Of a stretch of 64,000 nucleotides of DNA, positions 52,111 to 60,844 are shown one piece after another. How positions within the stretch are numbered: position 1 is the stretch's first letter; every line of letters starts with the position of its first letter. The DNA lies in assembly GCF_018336155.1 (NCBI RefSeq), contig NZ_JAGYHF010000009.1, positions 186,001-250,000 on the forward strand. Reading direction: 5' to 3'. A program made the translations under genes and the position numbers. The notes below the pieces were generated by a model. It was not told the DNA's origin. It ran no database searches and worked only from the letters and a program-made list of their open reading frames with translations. The stretch comes from Pseudomonas rustica. GTDB lineage: Bacteria > Pseudomonadota > Gammaproteobacteria > Pseudomonadales > Pseudomonadaceae.

Positions 52111-52752
52111 GTGTCGAGTACCGAAGACGAACAGTTGGCGGATTTGAAGGACTGGTGGACACGCAACGGCAAACCTCTGGTCACCGGCGGCCTGTTGGCG
52201 CTGGTCATAGTGTTCGGCTGGCAGGCTTATCACAAATATCAGGGCAACCAGTCGCAAGGCGCCTCGGTGCTCTATCAGCAATTGCTGGAAACCACGCTGA
52301 CGCCTGACGGCAAGCCTGATGCTGCCCGCGTTGCGGATCTGGCCGGCAAGCTCAACAGCGAATTCGGCGGTACTGCCTACGCGCAGTACGGCAGCCTGTT
52401 CGTCGCCAAAGTGGCGGTCGACAGCGGCAAGCTGGACGACGCCGCGACCGAGCTGAAAGCCATCGTCGACAAACCGGCCAACCCGGCGCTGGGCGAAATC
52501 GCCCGTCAGCGTCTGGCACAGGTATTGGGTGCGCTGAACAAAGCTGAAGACGGTCTGAAACTGCTCGACGGCGACGCCGACAAAGCGTTCCTGGCTACTC
52601 GCGAAGAACTCAAGGGCGACCTGCTGGTGCAGCTGGGCCGTACCGATGACGCGAACAAGGCGTATCAAAAAGCCAAGGCGGCACTGTCGGATGAAGCGGC
52701 GGTCGGTGGCCTTCAAATCAAGCTCGACGACCTGGCCAAAGGGGATGCGTGA
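52111..52752 (+). CDS. yfgM: YfgM-like membrane-anchored TPR protein
   Basis: A 213-residue protein from GTG 52111 behind AAGGAG. It has a short cytosolic start (EDEQLADLKDWWTRNGKPLV), one membrane helix (about residues 24-42) and a periplasmic TPR domain. YfgM proteins bind SecYEG together with PpiD and help folding of exported proteins. It overlaps the bamB start by eight bases. Confidence 0.92.
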   Translation: MSSTEDEQLADLKDWWTRNGKPLVTGGLLALVIVFGWQAYHKYQGNQSQGASVLYQQLLETTLTPDGKPDAARVADLAGKLNSEFGGTAYAQYGSLFVAKVAVDSGKLDDAATELKAIVDKPANPALGEIARQRLAQVLGALNKAEDGLKLLDGDADKAFLATREELKGDLLVQLGRTDDANKAYQKAKAALSDEAAVGGLQIKLDDLAKGDA

Positions 52753-53896
52753 CGTGATCCGTTGGAAGCATGCAGCATTGCTGGCTCTGGCCCTTCTGGC
52801 CGCGGGTTGCAGCAGCAACAGCAAAAAAGAATTGCCACCGGCTGAACTGACCGACTTCAAAGAAGAAGTGGTTCTGCAAAAGCAGTGGAGTCGTTCGATC
52901 GGTGACGGTCAGGGCGAAACCTACAATATGCTGGTGCCGGCGATCGACGGTGACACCATCTACGCCGCCGATGTATCCGGCGTGGTGATGGGCATGGATC
53001 GCAGCAACGGCGACGTGAAGTGGAAGCAAGACCTTGAACTGCCTGTCTCCGGCGCCGTTGGCGTGGGTTACGGTCTGGTTCTGATTGGTACGCTGCGTGG
53101 CGAAGTCGTCGCTCTGGACGCCAGCAATGGTGAAGAGAAGTGGCGCGCTCGCGTCAACAGCGAAGTCCTCGCGCCGCCGGCCAACAACGGCGACGTCGTG
53201 GTGGTGCAGACTCAGGACGATCGTCTGATCGGTCTGGATGCCTCCACCGGTACGCAACGCTGGGTGTATGACAGCACGCCGGCCGTTCTGACCCTGCGTG
53301 GCACCAGTGCACCGCTGGTCACCAATCGCCTCGCGGTGGCTGGCCTGTCGACCGGTAAAGTGGTCGCTTTGGACATTTCCAACGGCGTGCCGGTCTGGGA
53401 ACAACGCATTGCGATTCCGCAAGGTCGTTCGGAACTGGAGCGCGTGGTCGACATCGACGGCGGTCTGCTGTTGTCCGGCGGCACCCTGTACGTTGCCAGC
53501 TATCAGGGTCGCGTCGCGGCACTGGATCTGGAAAGCGGTCGTCAACTCTGGCAGCGCGATGCGTCGAGCTACGCGGGTATTGCTCAGGGTTTCGGCAGCG
53601 TTTACGTGAGCCTGTCTTCGGGCACTGTTGAAGGCGTCGACGAGCGTTCCACCACAGCATTGTGGAGCAACGATTCGCTGGCTCGCCGTCAACTGTCGGC
53701 TCCGGAAGTGTTCTCCAGCTATGTAGCAGTGGGTGACCTGGAAGGTTATCTGCACCTGTTGAGTCAGGTTGACGGTCGTTTCGTCGGCCGTGAGCGCATC
53801 GACAGCGACGGCCTGCGTGCCCGTCCGCTGGTGGTGGGTGACACGATTTATGTGTATGGCAACAGCGGCAAACTGGAAGCCCTGACCATCAAGTAA
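52745..53896 (+). CDS. bamB: BamB, beta-propeller lipoprotein of the BAM complex
   Basis: A 383-residue lipoprotein; start ATG 52745 (MRDVIRWKHAALLALALLAA) lies inside the end of yfgM. The lipobox is LLAAGCSS. The mature protein is an eight-bladed PQQ-type propeller with repeats such as VVALDASNGEEKWRARVNSE and LIGLDASTGTQRWVYDS. It assists BamA in outer-membrane barrel assembly. GTG 52754 is an alternative start. Confidence 0.95.
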   Translation: MRDVIRWKHAALLALALLAAGCSSNSKKELPPAELTDFKEEVVLQKQWSRSIGDGQGETYNMLVPAIDGDTIYAADVSGVVMGMDRSNGDVKWKQDLELPVSGAVGVGYGLVLIGTLRGEVVALDASNGEEKWRARVNSEVLAPPANNGDVVVVQTQDDRLIGLDASTGTQRWVYDSTPAVLTLRGTSAPLVTNRLAVAGLSTGKVVALDISNGVPVWEQRIAIPQGRSELERVVDIDGGLLLSGGTLYVASYQGRVAALDLESGRQLWQRDASSYAGIAQGFGSVYVSLSSGTVEGVDERSTTALWSNDSLARRQLSAPEVFSSYVAVGDLEGYLHLLSQVDGRFVGRERIDSDGLRARPLVVGDTIYVYGNSGKLEALTIK

Positions 53897-53979
53897 CAAC
53901 TATGCTTGGGGATAACACCCCAGGCAGCTTCACTAGTGGAAGTGAACCTGTTCACTCCCACAGTGTTGCCCCGAGCACC

Positions 53980-54010
53980 AGCCGCTGCCTCGCAGCGGCT
54001 TTTGTATTTT
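53980..54010 (+). terminator. Terminator after bamB
   Basis: GCCGCTGC (53981-53988) and GCAGCGGC (53992-53999) form an 8-bp stem with a 3-base loop, followed by TTTTGTATTTT. It is a typical rho-independent terminator ahead of der. Confidence 0.85.
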
Positions 54011-54035
54011 CTGAAATAACGAAGTGGAGAGCCGC

Positions 54036-55505
54036 ATGGTTCCCGTAATCGCCCTGGTGGGCCGACCGAACGTCGGCAAGTCCACCTTGTTCAACCGCCT
54101 GACCAGGACTCGCGACGCCATCGTCGGCGACTTGTCCGGTCTGACCCGTGATCGCCAGTACGGTGAGGCCAAGTGGCAAGGGCGTTCCTACATTCTGGTC
54201 GACACCGGTGGTATCTCCGGTGACGAGCACGGTATGGACGAAAAAATGGCCGAGCAGTCGCTGCTGGCCATTGAAGAAGCAGATGTTGTGCTGTTCCTGG
54301 TAGATGCCAAGGCCGGTTTCACCGCCGCCGACCAGATGATCGCCGAACACCTGCGCAAACGTAACAAGCGTTCCTACGTGGTTGCCAACAAGGTCGACAA
54401 CATCGACCCGGAAATGGCCCGCGCTGAATTCGCACCACTGGGCATGGGCCACGCGATTCCGATCGCTGGTGCTCACGGCCGTGGCATCACGCAGATGCTG
54501 GAAATCGCCCTGGGTGATTTCCCGCGTGATGAAGAAGAGCCGGAAGACGGCGAAGAAGAAATCGTTGCCGAAGGTGAGGAAGCCAAGCGCATTCCTGGCC
54601 CGAGCGAAAAAGACGGCATCAAGATCGCCATCATCGGTCGTCCGAACGTCGGCAAATCGACCCTGGTCAACCGTATGCTCGGTGAAGACCGGGTAATCGT
54701 TTATGACCAGCCCGGCACCACCCGCGACAGTATCTACATCCCGTTCGAGCGGAATGAAGAGAAGTACACGCTGATCGACACCGCCGGTGTGCGCAAGCGC
54801 GGCAAGATCCACGAAGAAGTTGAAAAGTTCTCCGTGGTCAAAACCCTGCAAGCGATCAAAGACGCCAACGTGGTGATCTTTGTGATGGACGCCCGTGAAG
54901 GTGTGGTCGATCACGACCTCAACCTGCTCGGCTTCGCCATCGAGTCGGGTCGTGCGCTGGTGATCGCGATCAACAAGTGGGACGGCATGACGCCGAGCGA
55001 GCGCGACTTCGTCAAGGTCGAGCTGCAGCGTCGTCTGTTCTTCGTTGATTACGCCGATATCCACTTCATCTCGGCACTGCACGGTACTGGCGTGGGCAAC
55101 CTCTACGCGTCCGTACAGAACTCGTTCAAGTCCGCGGTCACCCGCTGGCCGACCAACCGTCTGACCCAGATTCTGGAAGACGCGGTGGGCGAGCACGCGC
55201 CACCGATGGTCAACAACCGCCGGATCAAGCTGCGTTACGCCCACTTGGGTGGTGCTAACCCGCCAATCATCGTGATCCACGGTAACCAGATCGAGAAAGT
55301 GCCGAAGTCGTATGTGCGCTATCTGGAGAACACTTACCGTCGTGTGCTCAAGCTGGTCGGTACGCCGATCCGCATCGAGTTCAAGGGCGGCGAGAACCCG
55401 TACGAAGGCAACAAAAACACCCTGACCGACCGCCAGGTCAACAGGAAGCGTCGGATGATGTCGCACAGCAAGAAAGCCGACAAAAAGCGCCGCGACAAGA
55501 AGTAA
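54036..55505 (+). CDS. der: Der (EngA), double GTPase for 50S ribosome assembly
   Basis: A 489-residue protein from ATG 54036 (MVPVIALVGRPNVGKSTLFN). It has two G domains in tandem: G1 GRPNVGKST at 8-16 and again near residue 205, G3 DTGG and DTAG, G4 NKVD and NKWD. The C-terminal KH-like domain has the basic tail SHSKKADKKRRDKK. It acts in late 50S subunit maturation. An acidic linker between the G domains (DEEEPEDGEEEIVAEGEEA) is normal for Pseudomonas. Confidence 0.97.
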   Translation: MVPVIALVGRPNVGKSTLFNRLTRTRDAIVGDLSGLTRDRQYGEAKWQGRSYILVDTGGISGDEHGMDEKMAEQSLLAIEEADVVLFLVDAKAGFTAADQMIAEHLRKRNKRSYVVANKVDNIDPEMARAEFAPLGMGHAIPIAGAHGRGITQMLEIALGDFPRDEEEPEDGEEEIVAEGEEAKRIPGPSEKDGIKIAIIGRPNVGKSTLVNRMLGEDRVIVYDQPGTTRDSIYIPFERNEEKYTLIDTAGVRKRGKIHEEVEKFSVVKTLQAIKDANVVIFVMDAREGVVDHDLNLLGFAIESGRALVIAINKWDGMTPSERDFVKVELQRRLFFVDYADIHFISALHGTGVGNLYASVQNSFKSAVTRWPTNRLTQILEDAVGEHAPPMVNNRRIKLRYAHLGGANPPIIVIHGNQIEKVPKSYVRYLENTYRRVLKLVGTPIRIEFKGGENPYEGNKNTLTDRQVNRKRRMMSHSKKADKKRRDKK

Positions 55506-55516
55506 GGTCGCTGGCC

Positions 55517-55632
55517 GTTGATCGTTCCCATGCTCCGCGTGGGAATGTATCCCGTGACGCTCTGCGTCACAAAAGCGGCGGACGCAGAGCGTCCAAGGCT
55601 GCATTCCCACGCAGAGCGTGGGAACGATCAAC
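55517..55632. repeat. Long inverted repeat of the GATCGTTCCCACGC family
   Basis: The element starts GTTGATCGTTCCCA (55517) and ends in its complement TGGGAACGATCAAC (55632). Inner arms (GTGACGCTCTGCGTCAC-like and GACGCAGAGCGTC) make further hairpins. A second copy lies at 57709-57810. This family of mosaic palindromes is common in Pseudomonas intergenic DNA. Confidence 0.85.
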
Positions 55633-55641
55633 TTGAGAGAA

Positions 55642-55666
55642 GGGTGCCATCCGGCGCCCTTTTTTT
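55642..55666 (+). terminator. Terminator after der
   Basis: GGGTGCC (55642-55648) and GGCGCCC (55653-55659), with one G-U pair, are followed by seven T. The right arm can instead pair with GGGCGCCGGAT downstream, so two competing hairpins are possible. Confidence 0.8.
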
Positions 55667-55740
55667 ATGGGCGCCGGATGGGCTATCCTCGGGCTCTCCC
55701 GCGCCGTCGTCAGAGCCGGGTGTTGAGCAGGGAACCCCCG

Positions 55741-56889
55741 ATGATCACCAGTAAGCTGCCGAATGTCGGCATCACTATTTTCACGCAGATGTCTCAGCTC
55801 GCGGCGCAGACCGGCGCGATCAACCTGTCCCAGGGTTTTCCTGATTTCGACGGCCCGCAGTCTTTGCGCGATGCGGTCGGTCGGCACATTGCCAGTGGCC
55901 ACAACCAGTATTCGCCGATGACCGGTTTGCCGGCGCTGCGCGAACAGATTGCGCTGAAAATCGCGCGCAGCTGCGGCGTGCAGGTCAACGCCGACAGCGA
56001 AGTGACCGTCACTCCCGGTGCGACTCAAGCCATCTTCTGTGCGATTCAGGCGGTTATCCACAGCGGCGACGAAGTCATCGTGTTCGATCCATGCTACGAC
56101 AGCTATGCACCGGCAACGGAATTGGCGGGCGGTCGTTGCGTGCATGTGCAACTGAACCCGGATGACTTCTCCATCGATTTCGAGCAACTCGCGGCGGCCC
56201 TGAGCCCGCGCACGAAAATGATCGTCATCAACACCCCGCACAACCCGAGCGGCGCCCTGATCACCCGCGACGAACTCGATCAACTGGCAGCGCTGATCCG
56301 CGACCGCGACATCTACCTGATCAGCGATGAAGTCTACGAACACCTGGTCTTCGGCGGCGTGCCCCACGTCAGCGTGCTCGCGCACGAAGAGCTGTATCAG
56401 CGCGCCTTCGTGGTCAGCTCGTTCGGCAAGACCTATCACGTCACGGGCTGGAAAACCGGCTATGTCGTTGCGCCGCCGGCACTGACCGCCGAACTGCGCA
56501 AAGTCCATCAGTACGTCAGCTTCTGCGGCGTGACACCGCTGCAATACGCGTTGGCCGATTACATGGCCGAGCACCCGGAGCACGTCGAAGAGTTGCCGGG
56601 TTTTTATCAGGCCAAACGCGACCTGTTCTGCGACCTGCTGGCCCCGTCTCGCTTCACCTTCAGCCGTGTCGCGGGCACCTATTTCCAACTGGTCGATTAC
56701 TCGCAGATCCGTCCTGATTTGAACGACGTCGAGATGGCCATGTGGATGACCCGCGAACACGGCGTGGCGAGTATTCCGGTGTCGGTGTTCTACCAGAATC
56801 CACCGCAAGGCCAGCGCCTGGTGCGTCTGTGCTTTGCCAAACGCGAGGAGACGCTGCGTGAAGCGGCGGCGAAACTATGCGTGATCTGA
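55741..56889 (+). CDS. Methionine/glutamine-type aminotransferase (YbdL-like)
   Basis: A 382-residue fold-type I PLP enzyme from ATG 55741. Family blocks are INLSQGFPDFDGPQSLRDAV, NTPHNPSGALITRDEL and YLISDEVYEHLVF, with the PLP lysine in SFGKTYHVTGWKTGY. It is close to YbdL/KAT-type methionine aminotransferases. The next gene, an omega-amidase, overlaps it by 13 bases. Together they fit the glutamine-transaminase/omega-amidase pathway that recycles 2-oxo-4-methylthiobutanoate. Confidence 0.9.
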   Translation: MITSKLPNVGITIFTQMSQLAAQTGAINLSQGFPDFDGPQSLRDAVGRHIASGHNQYSPMTGLPALREQIALKIARSCGVQVNADSEVTVTPGATQAIFCAIQAVIHSGDEVIVFDPCYDSYAPATELAGGRCVHVQLNPDDFSIDFEQLAAALSPRTKMIVINTPHNPSGALITRDELDQLAALIRDRDIYLISDEVYEHLVFGGVPHVSVLAHEELYQRAFVVSSFGKTYHVTGWKTGYVVAPPALTAELRKVHQYVSFCGVTPLQYALADYMAEHPEHVEELPGFYQAKRDLFCDLLAPSRFTFSRVAGTYFQLVDYSQIRPDLNDVEMAMWMTREHGVASIPVSVFYQNPPQGQRLVRLCFAKREETLREAAAKLCVI

Positions 56890-57668
56890 GTGCATTACCC
56901 GATCTTAATCTGGCGCTGATCCAGACCACCCTGGCCTGGCACGACCGTCAGGCCAACTTCGAGCATTTCGAGCAATTGCTGGAGCAGGCGCGGGGGGCGG
57001 ATTTGATCATCCTGCCGGAAATGTTCACCACCGGTTTCTCCATGGAGTCAGAAACGCTCGCCGAAGCCGAGAACGGCCCAACCAGCAAATGGCTGCGGGT
57101 TCAGGCGGCGAAACTCGATGCGGTGATTACCGGCAGCGTGATTATTCAGGCGGCAGACGGCAGCCATCGCAATCGCCTGCTGTGGGCGCGGCCGGACGGT
57201 GAAGTGTTGCATTACGACAAGCGTCATCTGTTCCGCATGGCCGGTGAGCACAATCACTACACGCCCGGCGAACGGCAGGTGCAGTTCGAACTGAAGGGTT
57301 GGCGTGTGCGTCCGCTGATTTGCTACGACCTGCGCTTCCCGGTGTGGAGCCGTGATTCGCAGGATACGGATCTGCTGCTGTACACCGCGAACTGGCCGGG
57401 TGCGCGGCGTTTGCACTGGAACCGTTTGCTGCCGGCGCGGGCGATCGAAAACCTTTGTTATGTGGCAGCGGTGAATCGCGTTGGCACTGATGGCAAGGGC
57501 TTCGCTTATACCGGTGACAGTCAGGTGCTGGATTTTCAGGGCGAGAGCTTGCTGACGGCGGGGGAGGCGGATGGTGTGTTTAAGGTGGTGCTGGAAGCGG
57601 CACCATTGGCGGCGTATCGCGAGCGCTTTCCGGCGAATCTGGATGCCGATACGTTTGAGTTCACCTGA
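56877..57668 (+). CDS. Omega-amidase (YafV/MtnU-like, nitrilase superfamily)
   Basis: A 263-residue nitrilase-fold enzyme with the full catalytic triad: Glu48 in LPEMFTTGF, Lys115 in YDKRHLFRM and Cys149 in RPLICYDLRFPVW. It would hydrolyse alpha-ketoglutaramate or alpha-ketosuccinamate, the waste product of glutamine-dependent transamination. It overlaps the aminotransferase gene, so both are made together. A terminator at 57827 follows. Confidence 0.9.
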   Translation: MRDLSALPDLNLALIQTTLAWHDRQANFEHFEQLLEQARGADLIILPEMFTTGFSMESETLAEAENGPTSKWLRVQAAKLDAVITGSVIIQAADGSHRNRLLWARPDGEVLHYDKRHLFRMAGEHNHYTPGERQVQFELKGWRVRPLICYDLRFPVWSRDSQDTDLLLYTANWPGARRLHWNRLLPARAIENLCYVAAVNRVGTDGKGFAYTGDSQVLDFQGESLLTAGEADGVFKVVLEAAPLAAYRERFPANLDADTFEFT

Positions 57669-57708
57669 AAGGATGGGGTGACGGACAGGACGCCTTCGTG
57701 AGCAATCT

Positions 57709-57810
57709 GATCGTTCCCACGCTCTGCGTGGGAATGCAGCCCGTGACGCTCTGCGTCACTGGACGCGGAGCGTCCCCTGATTCATTCCCACGCGGAGCGT
57801 GGGAACGATC
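57709..57810. repeat. Second copy of the GATCGTTCCCACGC inverted repeat
   Basis: The element runs from GATCGTTCCCACGCTCTGCG to CGTGGGAACGATC, with inner arms GTGACGCTCTGCGTCAC and GGACGCGGAGCGTCC. It is the same family as the copy at 55517. Confidence 0.85.
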
Positions 57811-57826
57811 GCCGTCAGCAGACAAA

Positions 57827-57860
57827 AAAAGGCCCCGAAGTTCGCACTTCGGGGCCTTTT
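57827..57860. terminator. Bidirectional terminator between omega-amidase and leuA
   Basis: AAAAGGCCCCGAAGT (57827-57841) and ACTTCGGGGCCTTTT (57846-57860) form a perfect 15-bp stem with a 4-base loop. A-run on one side and T-run on the other allow termination from both convergent genes. Confidence 0.9.
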
Positions 57861-57876
57861 GGATTTCAGCAGTCGA

Positions 57877-59556
57877 TTACGCCGCTTTCGCCTCAGGCTG
57901 GCTCAGCGAGCGGTTCAGCGCGCTGAACAAGGCCTTGAAGCTGGCCGTGGTGATGTTTTCATCGATACCCACGCCGTGTACCGCACGTTCGCCATTCACA
58001 CGCAGCTCGATGTACGCCGCCGCTTTGGCGTTGGTGCCGGCGCCGATTGCGTGTTCGTTGTAGTCCATGATCTCCACCGGAATCGGCAGGCCGGCGACCA
58101 GTGCTTCCAGCGCACCGTTGCCCTTGCCGCGCCAGTGCAGGTTGGTTTCGCCCTGACCCTTGCTCGCCACTTCCACTTCAACATTGCTGTTGCCGTTTTC
58201 TTCCTGCAGGCGATGGCTGACCAGCGCGTACGGGGTGTTGGCTTGCAGGTATTCGCTGATCAACAGCGAGTGAATCTGCTTGGCGGTCATCTCCAGACCG
58301 AGACGATCGGTTTCACGCTGCACGACCTGGCTGAATTCGATTTGCATGCGACGTGGCAGGCTGATGCCGTATTCCTGCTCCAGCAAGTACGCGATGCCGC
58401 CCTTGCCCGACTGGCTGTTGACGCGAATCACCGCCTCGTAGCTGCGGCCGATGTCGGCCGGGTCGATCGGCAAGTACGGCACTTCCCACAGTGCGTCCGG
58501 TTTCTGCTGGGAGAAACCTTTGCGGATCGCATCCTGGTGCGAGCCGGAGAACGCGGTGTGCACCAGGTCGCCAACGTACGGGTGACGCGGGTGAACCTGA
58601 ATCTGGTTGCACTCTTCAACGACTTTGCGCACGCCGTCGATGTCGGAGAAGTCCAGCTGCGGGTCGAGACCCTGGGTGTACATGTTCAGTGCGACGGTGA
58701 CGAGGTCGACGTTACCGGTACGCTCGCCATTGCCGAACAGGCAGCCTTCGACGCGGTCGGCGCCGGCCATCAGGCCCAGCTCGGTGGCCGCGACGCCGGT
58801 GCCACGGTCGTTGTGGGTGTGCAGGCTGATGATCACGCTGTCACGACGGTTGATGTTGCGGCCGAACCACTCGATCTGATCGGCGTAGATGTTCGGCGTT
58901 GCGCACTCAACGGTGGCGGGCAGGTTGAGGATCATCTTGTGCTCAGGCGTCGGGTTCCACACCTCGATCACCGCATCACAGACTTCCTTGGCAAATTCCA
59001 GCTCGGTAGCGCTGAAGGTTTCCGGCGAGTATTCGAACGTCCACTCGGTGTCCGGCTGCATCGCGGCGTATTTGACGAACAGCTTGGCAGCGTTCACGGC
59101 GATGGCCTTGATGCCGTCCTTGTCCTGGTTGAAGACGATGCGACGGAAAGACGGCGAAGTGGCGTTGTACAAGTGAACGATGGCTTTCTTCGCGCCGCGC
59201 AGGGATTCGAAGGTGCGCTCGATCAAGTCTTCACGACCCTGGGTCAGCACCTGAATGGTGGTGTCGTCCGGGATGTGGCCTTCTTCGATGAGGGTGCGCA
59301 CGAAGTCGAAGTCGGTTTGCGAAGCGGCCGGGAACGAGGCTTCGATTTCCTTCACGCCGACTTGCACCAGGGTTTTCCAGAAGCGCAGCTTTTTCACCGC
59401 GTCCATCGGCTCGATCAGCGACTGGTTGCCGTCACGCAGGTCGGAGCTGCACCAGATCGGCGCGGTGTCGATGGTCTTCGACGGCCAGGTGCGATCCGGC
59501 AGGTTGATGACAGGAAACGCGCGGTATTTCGAAGACGGGTCTTTGAGCATGCTCAT
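57877..59556 (-). CDS. leuA: 2-isopropylmalate synthase
   Basis: A 559-residue enzyme from ATG 59556 (MSMLKDPSSKYRAFPVINLP) behind AAGGAA; in-frame codons further upstream have no support. The HMGL-like catalytic domain has APIWCSSDLRDGNQSLIEPM (metal Asp) and LHTHNDRGTGVAATELGLM (metal His pair). The C-terminal leucine-binding regulatory domain begins near 435. It makes the first committed step of leucine synthesis. This is the long LeuA type found in Pseudomonas. Expression may be controlled in the leader to the right, but no clear leader peptide is seen. Confidence 0.96.
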   Translation of the reverse strand: MSMLKDPSSKYRAFPVINLPDRTWPSKTIDTAPIWCSSDLRDGNQSLIEPMDAVKKLRFWKTLVQVGVKEIEASFPAASQTDFDFVRTLIEEGHIPDDTTIQVLTQGREDLIERTFESLRGAKKAIVHLYNATSPSFRRIVFNQDKDGIKAIAVNAAKLFVKYAAMQPDTEWTFEYSPETFSATELEFAKEVCDAVIEVWNPTPEHKMILNLPATVECATPNIYADQIEWFGRNINRRDSVIISLHTHNDRGTGVAATELGLMAGADRVEGCLFGNGERTGNVDLVTVALNMYTQGLDPQLDFSDIDGVRKVVEECNQIQVHPRHPYVGDLVHTAFSGSHQDAIRKGFSQQKPDALWEVPYLPIDPADIGRSYEAVIRVNSQSGKGGIAYLLEQEYGISLPRRMQIEFSQVVQRETDRLGLEMTAKQIHSLLISEYLQANTPYALVSHRLQEENGNSNVEVEVASKGQGETNLHWRGKGNGALEALVAGLPIPVEIMDYNEHAIGAGTNAKAAAYIELRVNGERAVHGVGIDENITTASFKALFSALNRSLSQPEAKAA

Positions 59557-59919
59557 CGGGAAATTCCTTATTGTCTGGGCCGAAAAAAGGCGGCCTGCCG
59601 GTGTTACGAATATGTCGGGAAAAGCTCTGGGCGAGGCGCAGCGATTCAGCCTGGCAGTCGTGCGCTGACGAGGCACAGGCTGCGGTGCTGGCGAAGCTGA
59701 ATGAGGGTGTGAGAGGTTTTCATGCCTTCAACCCTAACCGCGAGGGGAGAGGATGGCAAGCAGTCGAAAAAAATTGAGAGGAATACTCGGAAAGCGGGGT
59801 TTTGCAGGATTTTATTGCGAGTAAATCAGCGGATCTTGTTGAAGTTTGCGTGAGGTTAGATTGGGGCGCAATTGAGGGTGGTCGGGTGTCAGGGGGATTT
59901 GTGGGTTGGTCAGGCCGCC
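59557..59919 (-). other. leuA upstream region, no gene recognised
   Basis: These 363 bp contain the leuA promoter and leader. Possible stem-forming words occur (GGCCGAAAAAAGGCGGCC near 59578-59595), but I cannot identify an attenuator peptide with leucine codons. No frame has a recognisable product. Confidence 0.4.
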
Positions 59920-59995
59920 TTCGCGAGCAAGCCCGCTCCCACAGTGGATCGTGTTCACAACACAAATCCACTGTGGGAGCGGGCTTGCTCGCGAA
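59920..59995. repeat. Inverted REP pair (BIME)
   Basis: TTCGCGAGCAAGCCCGCTCC continuing to GTGGAT (59920-59949) is exactly mirrored at 59966-59995, giving a 30-bp stem with a 16-base loop. The unit GTGGGAGCGGGCTTGCTCGC is the abundant REP sequence of P. fluorescens-group genomes. Confidence 0.95.
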
Positions 59996-60019
59996 GAGGC
60001 CGGTCGCCTCAATACATAT

Positions 60020-60841
60020 TTAAGGCTGAAATGCGCCAATGAAAATCGCCGGATCCACCCGCGCATCATTCAGGCTGACATTCCAGTGCATATGCGGCCC
60101 GGTCGCGCGGCCGGTCATGCCCACCTTGCCCACCACCGCGCCACGCGCCAGTTGCTGGCCGTCCTTCACGTCAATCTTCGACATATGGCAGAACATGCTG
60201 ATAAAGCCCTGCCCATGGTCGACGAACACCGTGTTGCCATTAAAGAAGTAGTTGCCGATCAGAATTACCTTACCCGCCGCCGGGGTCTTGATCGGCGTGC
60301 CTGCCGGTACAGCGAAATCGAGACCGGCGTGCGGATTGCGTTCTTCACCATTAAAGAAGCGGCGCACACCAAACTTGCTCGACAGCGGCCCGTTGACCGG
60401 CTTGTCCAACAGCAGATTGCTCGGCGTGTTCGGGCTGAAGCTGCGATAGGCCTTGATCTGCACGGCCAGTTCCCCCTCGATGCGCTTGAGGTTCGACTGA
60501 TCCGGATTGACCTGCTGCTTGTTCTTCAGGGTGATGTGCTGTTCCGGGTATTTCTTGCTGCCGACAGTAAACGGCAGATTACGGCCGCCACTGCTGATCT
60601 GCTGCGCACCCGGTTTGACCGTCAACGGCACGCCGACGATTGCCAGCCAGTTGTCCTGTTCCTTGACCACCAGCACCGGTTTGCCTTGATAGGTGGCGGT
60701 CGGCGCCTGCGCGGCCGTGCCCAGATCAACCACGGCGACGCCACCCGGTACCGGTTTGTTGAGCATCCGGGTGATGTAGCTGTCGGCATGGGCGTTGAAG
60801 GTCAGGCAGAGCAAAAACAGTGGAGCCAGAAAACGCGGCAT
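60020..60841 (-). CDS. M23-family (LytM) peptidase, periplasmic
   Basis: A 273-residue protein with a Sec signal peptide (cleavage after NAHA, residue 19). The C-terminal peptidase domain has the zinc ligands His171 and Asp175 in HAGLDFAVP and His250/His252 in GPHMHWNVS. All are present, so it should be an active murein endopeptidase or a modifying enzyme. The N-terminal part (about 30-110) is a beta domain typical of this Pseudomonas family. It is three bases after xseA in the same direction. Confidence 0.92.
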   Translation of the reverse strand: MPRFLAPLFLLCLTFNAHADSYITRMLNKPVPGGVAVVDLGTAAQAPTATYQGKPVLVVKEQDNWLAIVGVPLTVKPGAQQISSGGRNLPFTVGSKKYPEQHITLKNKQQVNPDQSNLKRIEGELAVQIKAYRSFSPNTPSNLLLDKPVNGPLSSKFGVRRFFNGEERNPHAGLDFAVPAGTPIKTPAAGKVILIGNYFFNGNTVFVDHGQGFISMFCHMSKIDVKDGQQLARGAVVGKVGMTGRATGPHMHWNVSLNDARVDPAIFIGAFQP

Positions 60842-60844
60842 GGA

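Noticed and set aside
57799..59700. A 633-codon open frame antisense to leuA.
   Set aside because: It is a high-GC shadow of leuA, which has full family motifs on the other strand.
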